Origin: Acidobacteriota bacterium
GTDB taxonomy: Bacteria; Acidobacteriota; Terriglobia; UBA7540
Reading direction: 5' to 3'
Assembly (NCBI GenBank): GCA_021784615.1
Contig: JAJYHU010000014.1
Location: 1-12,727 of the forward strand
Length of the DNA: 12,727 nt
The notes under the pieces are model-generated. The model worked only from the letters and a program-made list of their open reading frames with translations. It was not told the origin of the DNA and did not search any database. A program made the position numbers and the translations under genes. The stretch's first letter is position 1. Each line of letters starts with the position of its first letter. Positions 1-7,067 of the stretch are shown piece by piece.

Positions 1-1326
1 CGTTGCTAATCCCAGCGCGGCTCCGGCGAGCGCGCCTCGAGAGTTGGCGCGTTTGGTGAGCGCTCCCAGCAGGAAGATTCCCAGCATGGCTCCGTAAGGG
101 ACCGAGGCAATGGTCAGCGCAAGCTCCAGGACGCTTTCATGCAGGTGCTGGGCGACCAGCGCAATCAGAATAAGAACTCCTCCCCAGAAAAGCGTCAGGG
201 CGCGCGAGACGTGCAGATAGTGCTTCTGGTCGGCATGGGGCTTAAAGAAGGGCCGGTAGAAATCCACCACGGAGCTCGACGCCAGGGAGTTGAACGCCGC
301 GCTCAGGTTGGCCATGGCGGCCGCAAGGATCGCCGCCGTCAGCAAACCCGCGAGCCCTTCCGGCAATTGCGTCACCACGAACATGGGGTAGATTTTGTCA
401 GGGCGGCTGAAAGGATGGGCGGGCGGATGGAAATGGTAATAAGCAAACAGCACAACTCCCACCACCAGGAATAGCGCGAACTGGAACAAAATGACCAGGC
501 CGCTTGCGAGCAGCGCTCCCTGGCTCTGGCGCTTGTTTTTGGCCGCCAGCAGCCGCTGCACGATCAGTTGGTCGGTTCCGTGGCTGGCGCTCGAGAGGAA
601 GGTTCCGCCGATGAGTCCCGACCAGAACAGGTAAGGCTCGCGCCAGTTGAAGTGGAAGTCGAAGATTGCGAATTTGTGGCCCGATACGCTGGCCAGATGG
701 GCGATCTCGGTCCAGCCGCCCGGAATTCCATGCACCGCTACGAACATGGCGATGACGGTTCCCACAAGATAGATCGAGAGTTGCGTGACGTCGGTCCAGA
801 TGACCGCCGTGAGCCCGCCTTTGAAGGTGTAGAAAAGCGTTAGGATCGTGATGATCAAAACGGCAGGCAGCACTCCCGTCCGAAAGATCACTTCAATGAG
901 GATGGAGATGGCAAAGACTCGAACGCCCTCCGCAAAGGCGCGGCTCCCCAGGAACAGCGCGGCGGTGAAGACCTTGAGTGTGCGGCCAAACCGCCGCTCG
1001 ATCAGTTGATAGGCCGTGAAAAGTTCGCCCGCGAAGTATTTGGGGATCAGGACAAAGCTGACCACCACTCGCGCCACAAGATACCCGAAGACAAGCTGAA
1101 GAAAGCCCAGGTTGGTGGCGTAGGCGATTCCCGGCGTGCTGATGATGGTGAGGATGCTGGTCTCGGCCGAGACAACCGACAGGGCAATGGCCCACCAGGG
1201 AAGCTGCCGCCCTCCCAGGAAGTAGTCGCGCAGCGTGCGCTGCCGTTTCCCGAAGCGCGCTCCCAGCAGCGTAACCGCAGCGAGATAGACGACCACCACC
1301 GCCAGATCAAGCCAACTGAATGCCAC
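1..1326 (-). CDS. Sodium:solute symporter (SSS family), C-terminus cut by window edge
   Basis: This inner-membrane transporter of the sodium:solute symporter family (SGLT/PutP fold) couples sodium entry to solute uptake. The minus-strand frame stays open from the GTG at 1326 to the window edge, giving 442 residues of a family that is usually about 500 to 600 long. Visible hallmarks are the early DYFLGGRQLPWW segment (residues 34-45), the TFKGGLTAVIWTDVTQ stretch (167-182), the GTDQLIVQRLLAAKN loop (250-264), and the small-residue helix with AAMANLSAAFNSLASS (336-351), which corresponds to the region forming the Na2 site in characterised members. Many hydrophobic helices are evident. The GTG is chosen because the same frame has a TGA only six codons upstream (the stop of the preceding deacetylase gene), and a GGGGG run lies just before it. 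The gene starts 18 bases after that stop, so it is probably the end of the surface-glycan operon. The solute is unknown; sugar, sialic acid, amino acid or other solutes are all possible. Confidence 0.93.
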   Translation of the reverse strand, partial: MAFSWLDLAVVVVYLAAVTLLGARFGKRQRTLRDYFLGGRQLPWWAIALSVVSAETSILTIISTPGIAYATNLGFLQLVFGYLVARVVVSFVLIPKYFAGELFTAYQLIERRFGRTLKVFTAALFLGSRAFAEGVRVFAISILIEVIFRTGVLPAVLIITILTLFYTFKGGLTAVIWTDVTQLSIYLVGTVIAMFVAVHGIPGGWTEIAHLASVSGHKFAIFDFHFNWREPYLFWSGLIGGTFLSSASHGTDQLIVQRLLAAKNKRQSQGALLASGLVILFQFALFLVVGVVLFAYYHFHPPAHPFSRPDKIYPMFVVTQLPEGLAGLLTAAILAAAMANLSAAFNSLASSSVVDFYRPFFKPHADQKHYLHVSRALTLFWGGVLILIALVAQHLHESVLELALTIASVPYGAMLGIFLLGALTKRANSRGALAGAALGLAT

Positions 1327-1344
1327 TCCACCCCCGTCAATCGG

Positions 1345-2121
1345 TCAAAGCAGAAGGAAATCTTCCACCGGCACGAATTCGAATCCCTCTTTGCGGGCCT
1401 CGTCGATCAATGCGGGCAAGGCCTCTACGGTTGCCGAATGCCCGGTGGTCGAACTTTCGTGGTCGCCTGCCGGCAGGCCTTTTTTCAGGAGCCGGCGCAG
1501 ATAGCCTCCGGGCGCTTGCCGGCCGTCATGCAGAAGAATCACCGCTCCCGGGTGCATGTCAGCGCGGACGCGCGCGAGAACGCCTTGCGCGTCAAGCTGC
1601 CAATCGTGAGGATCGAGCGACCATTGGACCAGTTCCATTCCGCGCTTGCGCAGGACCGGGTGGAGTCCAAACCACCGTGCGCCATAAGGCGGCCGGAAAA
1701 GCCTGGGGACTTGGCCCGCCGCCGCGCGAATCGCCTCCTGGGTTTTGTCGATCTCTTCCGCCATCTTGCGGCGGCTTAAAAAATAAAGGTAGGGATGCGA
1801 CCAGGTGTGGTTGCCGAGCGTGTGGCCTTCCCTGTGGATGCGGCGGATGATTTCAGAATGCGCCTCCGCATTTTTGCCGCAGACAAAAAACGTGGCATGG
1901 ACGCCGCGGCTCTTGAGAACGTCAAGAATTTGCTCCGTGAACGGCGCGAGCGGCCCGTCGTCAAAAGTGAGGGCAATCCGTTTGCCTTTTGCCGGCCCGC
2001 GGACCAGAGCGCGCCCCAGAATTTGCGAACGGGGCCAGCTGCACGCGTACCAGAGCGCCATGGCCAGGACGTCGACGACGCCCGCGAGAACCAGAAACAA
2101 CGCAATGGCTGGCCACGTCAT
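1345..2121 (-). CDS. Membrane-anchored polysaccharide deacetylase (NodB homology domain)
   Basis: This is a carbohydrate esterase family 4 type deacetylase of 258 residues. Such enzymes use a metal ion to remove N- or O-acetyl groups from sugars in surface glycans or peptidoglycan. One hydrophobic segment (about residues 4-26) should anchor it in the inner membrane, with the catalytic part probably outside. All five NodB motifs are visible: TFDDGP (52-57, catalytic and metal-binding Asp), NHTWSH (104-109, the two metal-binding His), RPPYG (143-147), DPHDW (170-174) and LLHDG (196-200). The enzyme therefore looks intact. Its ATG overlaps the stop of the upstream methyltransferase in an ATGA arrangement, implying translational coupling. 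It is the second deacetylase of the operon, after the one fused to a glycosyltransferase. Substrate is unknown: an exopolysaccharide, a lipid-linked sugar or peptidoglycan are alternatives. Confidence 0.92.
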   Translation of the reverse strand: MTWPAIALFLVLAGVVDVLAMALWYACSWPRSQILGRALVRGPAKGKRIALTFDDGPLAPFTEQILDVLKSRGVHATFFVCGKNAEAHSEIIRRIHREGHTLGNHTWSHPYLYFLSRRKMAEEIDKTQEAIRAAAGQVPRLFRPPYGARWFGLHPVLRKRGMELVQWSLDPHDWQLDAQGVLARVRADMHPGAVILLHDGRQAPGGYLRRLLKKGLPAGDHESSTTGHSATVEALPALIDEARKEGFEFVPVEDFLLL

Positions 2122-2900
2122 GGTGTTTGAGCTAAACGGGAGGCCCTTGCCTCAACTGGGTCCGCCTCCGCCTGAATTGCCGCCTTGCGCGCCCAAATCC
2201 AGGCGTTCTGCGTAAAACGATGGAGGATGCGGGCGATTTCGAGGCCCGACTCGCCGCATGCTTTGCGCATGGCGCCGATCCGGATGGGGTAGACCTCAAG
2301 CGCGCCGCCCCGATGGATTCGGACGCGCGGGACATGAAACCGGTGGGAAACAATCAACGCCGCTTTCCATGGCCCAACGGAAAAGTGCGGTTGGTTCATC
2401 ACTTGAAAAACCAGCCACCCGCCGGACTTGAGGACGCGCGCCGCTTCCCGCACGTATACGGCGACGTCCTCCGCGCAAGGTATGTGTTGAAATACGCCGT
2501 GGGAAAAAATGAAGTCCACCGAAGCGTCGGCGACGGCTTGCAAGTTTTTTCCATCGTTGCACAGCCACAGCACGTTTTTGGCGGCAACCCTTTTCCGTCC
2601 GATCCGCAGCATTTTTCGCGAGGCGTCAACCGCCACAACCCCGCGGAAATTCCGGCAAAGGAATTCCGACATTCTGCCCACGCCCGCGCCGATTTCCAGG
2701 GCAACCAGCTTGCCGGGATCGATTCCCTGAGCGGACAAAAGCGGACGGATATGCCTGCCGTAGTCGCGCTCGCCGGAAGCCCGAAAGGCTTCTTCCGACT
2801 CTGAGGCCTCGGCCCAAACCGACCGCCTCCAGTCTCCTTGCGCGCGCTCGTCCCATTCCTTGATGATGTCGTTGCAGTTTTTCGTGAGCATTTTGGGCAT
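2118..2900 (-). CDS. Class I SAM-dependent methyltransferase
   Basis: This predicted soluble 260-residue protein has a Rossmann-type methyltransferase core. It should move a methyl group from S-adenosylmethionine to a small acceptor, plausibly a sugar given its neighbours. Visible motifs are LEIGAGVGR (68-76, motif I, SAM binding), VVAVDAS (88-94, acidic end of strand 2), CNDGKNL (114-120), DFIFSHGVFQHIP (129-141, motif II) and the LKSGGWLVFQV strand (157-167). Residues 200-260 are basic with scattered aromatics and probably form a substrate-specific tail. The gene lies 55 bases after the upstream glycosyltransferase and overlaps the downstream deacetylase by four bases. No strong Shine-Dalgarno sequence precedes the ATG at 2900; a second in-frame ATG three codons later is possible. 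A small GTGAC/GTCAC hairpin (2917-2931) lies in the leader. The acceptor cannot be deduced. Confidence 0.88.
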   Translation of the reverse strand: MPKMLTKNCNDIIKEWDERAQGDWRRSVWAEASESEEAFRASGERDYGRHIRPLLSAQGIDPGKLVALEIGAGVGRMSEFLCRNFRGVVAVDASRKMLRIGRKRVAAKNVLWLCNDGKNLQAVADASVDFIFSHGVFQHIPCAEDVAVYVREAARVLKSGGWLVFQVMNQPHFSVGPWKAALIVSHRFHVPRVRIHRGGALEVYPIRIGAMRKACGESGLEIARILHRFTQNAWIWARKAAIQAEADPVEARASRLAQTP

Positions 2901-2955
2901 GGAACGTAAGCGCGCCGTGACCCGGAGTCACCCGGCCCGCGCGATCAAATCCGGA

Positions 2956-3960
2956 CTACTTTACGCCTTCAAATATTGCCGCCGGAGCCGCGCTCAGATC
3001 AAGCCTTTGGTTGTGTTGGAAGCTTTTTCTGATCAAACGCTTTCCCAGTTTCAGCAGCTTTAATGCGGAAGTCGATCCCAAATAGGTGGAAGCGTAAGCG
3101 CAACTCAGAATGAAGTCACCGGGAAGGACTTCAAGCGTTTTGGAAAGCAATGCCCGCCCTTTTGCAGGCGAGCAGACTCCAAGAAGCCGCAGAATATATC
3201 CGCGGGTGAACTGCCGAGCATAGCGCTCGAATTCCGGACCGAGCGGGCTGCCTTTGATCTTTTCCGCATAGACGCTGAGCCACGGCTCAAGGTAAGCGAC
3301 GGGATCGGTGGTCAAGTTCAATCCGTGAACGCGGTGCAAAAAAAGTTTACGGTTCATTCGAATGCAGCGGGCCCCGGCAATTACGGCCCGAACCACCCAA
3401 TCCGTATCGTCGCAAAGCCCGAAGCCGTAGCGCGCGTCAAAAGGGCCAACCCGCTGGTAAAGGGATTTTGTGAACACCATTCCCGTGGGGCAAAAGTTGA
3501 TGCAGAGCAAAAACAGTTCCCGCAGCGATGTAACTTGCCCGGAAGCGGGCGGCGGATCGCCCGGCAGCGCGGCGTACATCACTTGGCCCGTCGCCTGGAC
3601 GTGAAGGCCGTTGCAAAAAAACATTTCAGCCTGGGGATGGCTCGCAAAGCTGCTCCGCACGGTTTCCATATATTCCGGAGACCACATGTCGTCGGAGTCG
3701 AGCGAGGCAATGTGCGTTCCCGTAGCTGCCTCTACGGCAACCCTTCTTGAATCGGCGGGGCCGGTGTGCGGCTTTTTCAGATACCGGAAATTGCGAAGCT
3801 GCGGCGAGAAGCCGCGTACAACTTCCTCCGTATTGTCGGTTGAGCCGTCATCAACAACCAGCAGTTCAAAGTCCTTGAAAGTCTGCGACGCAAGCGTCCG
3901 CAACGTGCCCGGAAGCAGATGTCCGTAGTTGTACGTGGGCATGATGACGGAAATTTTCAT
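2956..3960 (-). CDS. Glycosyltransferase family 2 protein
   Basis: This inverting GT-A fold glycosyltransferase of 334 residues should transfer a sugar from a nucleotide-sugar donor to a growing glycan or lipid-linked acceptor at the cytoplasmic face. The N-terminal domain (1-205) shows SVIMPTYN (4-11), VVDDGSTDNTEE (35-46, nucleotide binding), SLDSDDMW (86-93, the metal-binding DXD) and CDDTDW (183-188, the usual acidic catalytic-base region). The C-terminal 130 residues are basic and mildly hydrophobic, without a clear transmembrane helix. The ATG at 3960 is preferred because it places SVIMPTYN at the normal distance from the N-terminus. A TTG at 3999 in the same frame would overlap the upstream stop as TTGA and add 13 residues without family character. 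No strong ribosome binding site is seen for either start. It lies between the GT2-deacetylase fusion and the methyltransferase. Confidence 0.9.
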   Translation of the reverse strand: MKISVIMPTYNYGHLLPGTLRTLASQTFKDFELLVVDDGSTDNTEEVVRGFSPQLRNFRYLKKPHTGPADSRRVAVEAATGTHIASLDSDDMWSPEYMETVRSSFASHPQAEMFFCNGLHVQATGQVMYAALPGDPPPASGQVTSLRELFLLCINFCPTGMVFTKSLYQRVGPFDARYGFGLCDDTDWVVRAVIAGARCIRMNRKLFLHRVHGLNLTTDPVAYLEPWLSVYAEKIKGSPLGPEFERYARQFTRGYILRLLGVCSPAKGRALLSKTLEVLPGDFILSCAYASTYLGSTSALKLLKLGKRLIRKSFQHNQRLDLSAAPAAIFEGVK

Positions 3961-3995
3961 AGCAGATCTTAAACCGTTTGTGGCTTGCCCCCGCG

Positions 3996-5765
3996 TCAAG
4001 GCTCCATGCCGGGAGTCCGCGGTTCCACGGCCTCACCCCATCCCGGGTGCAGGCCCCATTTGATCAGGCGCTCCACGGCGTGCTGGCGGTGATCGCGTCC
4101 GGTTTGGAGCTTCAGCGCCAGCCAAACCAGATTATCAATTTCGCATACATTCGTTCTTTTCAGAGCGAGTGGATCTTCGCAGCGGTTCAGCCCGTCTTCG
4201 GTGGTCATCCCTATTTTATATCCGGCTCTTGCCGCCGCCGCCCGCACCCGTCCGTCCACGCCGCCCCACGGGTAGGCAAGGGAGTTTACCTCGGCGCCAA
4301 TAAGATCTTCCAGCTTGCGCTTGGAGTCGCGCAACTCGCGATCCAGTTCCTTATCCGGGAGGGTGGTGAGCATGGGGTGCGTTAGCGTGTGAGACCCGAA
4401 TTGCACGCCCCGCCGCTGCAAATCACGAATCTGGGCGAGCGAAAGGAGCGATCGGGCCGGGCAGCCTCTTGCCTGGTCCCATAAGTTCGTCTGGCCGATC
4501 CGGTCAACAACCACAAACACGGTTGCCCGGAAGCCGTGACGGTCGAGCGCGGGGAAAGCGTCCGTATAAAAGTTGTCATAGGCGTCGTCGAATGTCAGGA
4601 TGACGCTTCGCGCGGGGCACTTTCCCTCCAGCCACTCCTGCGCCAGCGCCGAGCGGTACCCTCCGAGCTTCAACGCGGCGATGAAGCAGGAATATTTCCG
4701 GGGCGAAAGATAAAACGCCCACAGGTTTTTGCCGGCGGGAGCGGTGATGCTGTGGAACATCAGGATGGGAACCGGAGGGCCGTCCGCTCCGCGCAGCGAC
4801 GGGATGGTCTCACCTTCCGCGCGAACGCTTTTCCAGTATTCGCCCACGCTCGATTTTGACCACACCCGGAAGGCCAGCCGCGAGCCGCTTGCGTCTGTGG
4901 CCGCCCGGCTGAGTCTCCCGGCAAGCTGGAAGGCCCAAGGCATGCGCCAGGCCAGGCGATGGATTAATTTCCGCCACCAGCTTCCGCCGTGCATCTGCGC
5001 GAGCAGTGGAATGCGTCCGTTCCACTGTCGCTTTTCCCGCCTTCGATAAAGATCTTTTCGCCCCGAGAGGCGCGAGATCTCGCAGTAGTAACGGACGATA
5101 TCTTTTGTGTCGTGATGGACCACAACGGCATCCGGCGCAAAGACGAACCGTACGCCACGGTCGTACAGGCGGGCGCCGAATTCGGTGTCCTCGTCAACAT
5201 AATTCAAGCTCGTGTCATAGCCGCCCGCATCCCAAAAAGTGCCGCGGCAAAGCGAGGCGTTCAGCCCGCAGGCTGCCATCTTGCCGTATTCCAGGCGCAT
5301 GCCTGCCGCCGCAGCCTCATATTGTTCAAGAGCGCGGTCGCGCACTTCGCGCAGCAGCCGCTCGGTGTGGGACTTGGGCGGCTGGGAATACTGATGGCGG
5401 ATTCTTCCGAGCACCACAACCTCGGCTCCTTCGCCGAATTTCCGGCGGCGCCGGAGATGCTGCTCGACGCAGCCGGGAAGGGGAGTCGTGTCGTCGTCGA
5501 GGAAAAGCAGAATGTCCGATTCCGCGGCGGCGGCGCCGGTATTTCGCGCGGAGGCTTGACCTTGGTTTTGAGGATTAAAGATCCACCGCAACGGGAATGC
5601 CGCCTTGTAGGTTCGGGCGAGGTCGCTGGTTTCCTGATCGCTGCCGTCCGAGACGACAATCACTTCAAAATCGAGGGTGGTCTGGCGGCCCAGAGCATCC
5701 AACGTTTCCGCCAGGACGGCCGCCCTCTGATACGTCGGGATGATGACGCTCGATTCTACCGGCAC
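3996..5765 (-). CDS. Bifunctional fusion: GT2 glycosyltransferase plus NodB-type polysaccharide deacetylase
   Basis: One uninterrupted 589-codon frame encodes two enzymes. Residues 1-230 are a GT2 glycosyltransferase with SVIIPTYQR (6-14), VVSDGSDQET (37-46), the LDDD metal motif (89-92) and DEDTEFGARL (191-200, catalytic acidic region). A basic, Trp-rich linker (about 231-328) follows. Residues 330-560 are a polysaccharide deacetylase with PILMFHSI (333-340), TFDDAYDN (391-398, catalytic and metal Asp), SHTLTH (458-463, metal His pair) and YPWG (498-501, a variant of the usual YPYG). Both active sites look intact, so the protein could add a sugar and deacetylate the product or its precursor. 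No signal peptide or clear transmembrane helix is visible. The start is uncertain: GTG 5765 has GAGGG four bases upstream and fits the domain boundary, while TTG 5861 would add 32 residues and overlap the upstream gene by 13 bases but has no ribosome site. Confidence 0.88.
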   Translation of the reverse strand: MPVESSVIIPTYQRAAVLAETLDALGRQTTLDFEVIVVSDGSDQETSDLARTYKAAFPLRWIFNPQNQGQASARNTGAAAAESDILLFLDDDTTPLPGCVEQHLRRRRKFGEGAEVVVLGRIRHQYSQPPKSHTERLLREVRDRALEQYEAAAAGMRLEYGKMAACGLNASLCRGTFWDAGGYDTSLNYVDEDTEFGARLYDRGVRFVFAPDAVVVHHDTKDIVRYYCEISRLSGRKDLYRRREKRQWNGRIPLLAQMHGGSWWRKLIHRLAWRMPWAFQLAGRLSRAATDASGSRLAFRVWSKSSVGEYWKSVRAEGETIPSLRGADGPPVPILMFHSITAPAGKNLWAFYLSPRKYSCFIAALKLGGYRSALAQEWLEGKCPARSVILTFDDAYDNFYTDAFPALDRHGFRATVFVVVDRIGQTNLWDQARGCPARSLLSLAQIRDLQRRGVQFGSHTLTHPMLTTLPDKELDRELRDSKRKLEDLIGAEVNSLAYPWGGVDGRVRAAAARAGYKIGMTTEDGLNRCEDPLALKRTNVCEIDNLVWLALKLQTGRDHRQHAVERLIKWGLHPGWGEAVEPRTPGMEP

Positions 5766-5848
5766 TCGGCCCTCGCAGCGCTGGTATGGCGCGCCCGCTT
5801 GCTTCGGGCGGCACGTTCTCGATTGGCGGTTTTGTTTTCCATCGATTG

Positions 5849-7027
5849 TTACTGCCAGCAATTTAGGGTGTACTTAAATCCATTCACGCCGGAACCCGGC
5901 TCGACGTCCGCGCGGCGGTCTTCTCTTGTGCATTTGCGCCTGCTGAGGGTCACAAAATTTCGTCCGGGGATTAAGTTGATCGCCGCGGAACCCTCCTGGT
6001 CAGTTTCACCCTTGAAATTTGCGATGGCCGTCCCGGTGGACCAGACGATCACAAGTTTGACTCCGGCAAGCGGATGGCCGGAAGCATCGACAACGCGGAA
6101 AAGCACCGGCTTGTGTAGAAGCAGGCTGGACTTATCGCTATCGGCGGGGAGCATCATCAACCGAGCGCTCGCCTGGGGCGAGCCGCCGCTCAAGTCGAAA
6201 TGCCGGTAGACCGTGGCGTCTTGGGTCGAGCCCGGCTGGCGGACCGCAACCCAGTAGCGGCCCCATCCGAGACGCGTGAACGAAAATCTTCCCTGGAGGT
6301 CCGTGCGCGTTTGATTGAGCGGGTTTTCGTCCGCGTCGCTGAGGGTGGCCAGGATATCGGCAAGCGGTTCTCCTCCCGACCCGACCACCGTTCCTCCAAT
6401 CGACCCGTGGCCCGCGGGCGGTTCGAGATCCAGCGTGACGCTGTTGCTGCGCAACTGCTCATGCCACAGGTTGACGCCAAGCTCGCGCTCCACATCGTCC
6501 TGGTTTGAGTAATGCGCTGCGTAGGTGACGGAAAATCGGTATCGGCCCCAAACCGCCCGTCGCCCATTCCCGGATTTGGCCTTGGCGGGCGCGGCAAGAA
6601 TTCCCACGCGCGCGCCGTACTCTCTTCCCGGAACGAGTCGAATGAGTTCGGGATGGGGAAAGCCCGGCGTAAGAATCACCGAACCCCGGGCATCTAACTC
6701 TCCGTTGCCGCCGGCCTTGGGATTTGCGGGCGCCAGATGAACTTCAAGAGTGGAACCTCCGGAGGTTGTGTTGGGGCCCGTCGCGTTTGCCGCGGCAGCC
6801 TCAAAAGGATTGCTTGACTGTGCCATGGACGCGTTCTTGATGGGCCGGTAAAGCCAGATCGTTTTCTGGCTGGTGTTCCGGAACTGCAGCACCGCCTGGA
6901 TGACATTCGGCGCCACGATGGTCTGCGACTTAACAGAAAGCGAGAGGTTTAACCCTTGCGCTCCGGCGGGCTGCGCGGAGAGCATCAGATAGCCGATGAG
7001 CGCCGGAAGAAGCGAGAGGCGGACCAT
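5849..7027 (-). CDS. Secreted protein with carboxypeptidase-regulatory-like repeats
   Basis: This 392-residue exported protein has no visible enzymatic motif. It begins with a signal peptide (1-23, hydrophobic core LSLLPALIGYLMLSA, probable cleavage after AGA). Residues 25-200 look like a beta-rich domain without a family I recognise. Residues 208-265 resemble a carboxypeptidase-regulatory-like (prealbumin/SdrD-B-like) repeat, with GTVVGSGGEPLADILATLSD followed by the TDLQGRFSFTRLGWGRYWVAV pattern. Residues 306-362 look like a second, more divergent copy (FRVVDASGHPLAGVKLVIV, TDQEGSAAINLIPG). Two cysteines near the end (366 and 390) could form a disulfide after export. Such domains usually bind or scaffold surface components. 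The gene lies 40 bases after the rRNA methyltransferase and its stop overlaps the longest possible form of the fusion gene, so it is probably in the same transcript. Its role in glycan export or display is inference only. Confidence 0.8.
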   Translation of the reverse strand: MVRLSLLPALIGYLMLSAQPAGAQGLNLSLSVKSQTIVAPNVIQAVLQFRNTSQKTIWLYRPIKNASMAQSSNPFEAAAANATGPNTTSGGSTLEVHLAPANPKAGGNGELDARGSVILTPGFPHPELIRLVPGREYGARVGILAAPAKAKSGNGRRAVWGRYRFSVTYAAHYSNQDDVERELGVNLWHEQLRSNSVTLDLEPPAGHGSIGGTVVGSGGEPLADILATLSDADENPLNQTRTDLQGRFSFTRLGWGRYWVAVRQPGSTQDATVYRHFDLSGGSPQASARLMMLPADSDKSSLLLHKPVLFRVVDASGHPLAGVKLVIVWSTGTAIANFKGETDQEGSAAINLIPGRNFVTLSRRKCTREDRRADVEPGSGVNGFKYTLNCWQ

Positions 7028-7067
7028 CCCTGTATTCTATCCTGAAATGGACGGCTTCTGCGCAACC

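Noticed and set aside
1006..1850. Long plus-strand frames opposite the symporter and deacetylase genes
   Set aside because: The minus-strand frames carry clear family motifs throughout; the plus-strand products are Arg-, Gly- and Pro-rich shadows with no motif or ribosome site.
2917..2931. A GTGAC/GTCAC hairpin ahead of the methyltransferase gene as a terminator or riboswitch
   Set aside because: The stem is only 5 base pairs with no T-run or conserved partner sequence, so it is mentioned only in the gene entry.
4989..6209. A 406-codon plus-strand open frame opposite the GT2-deacetylase fusion and the secreted-protein gene
   Set aside because: It is antisense to two well-supported genes, crosses their boundary, has no recognisable domain and is explained by high-GC codon use on the other strand.
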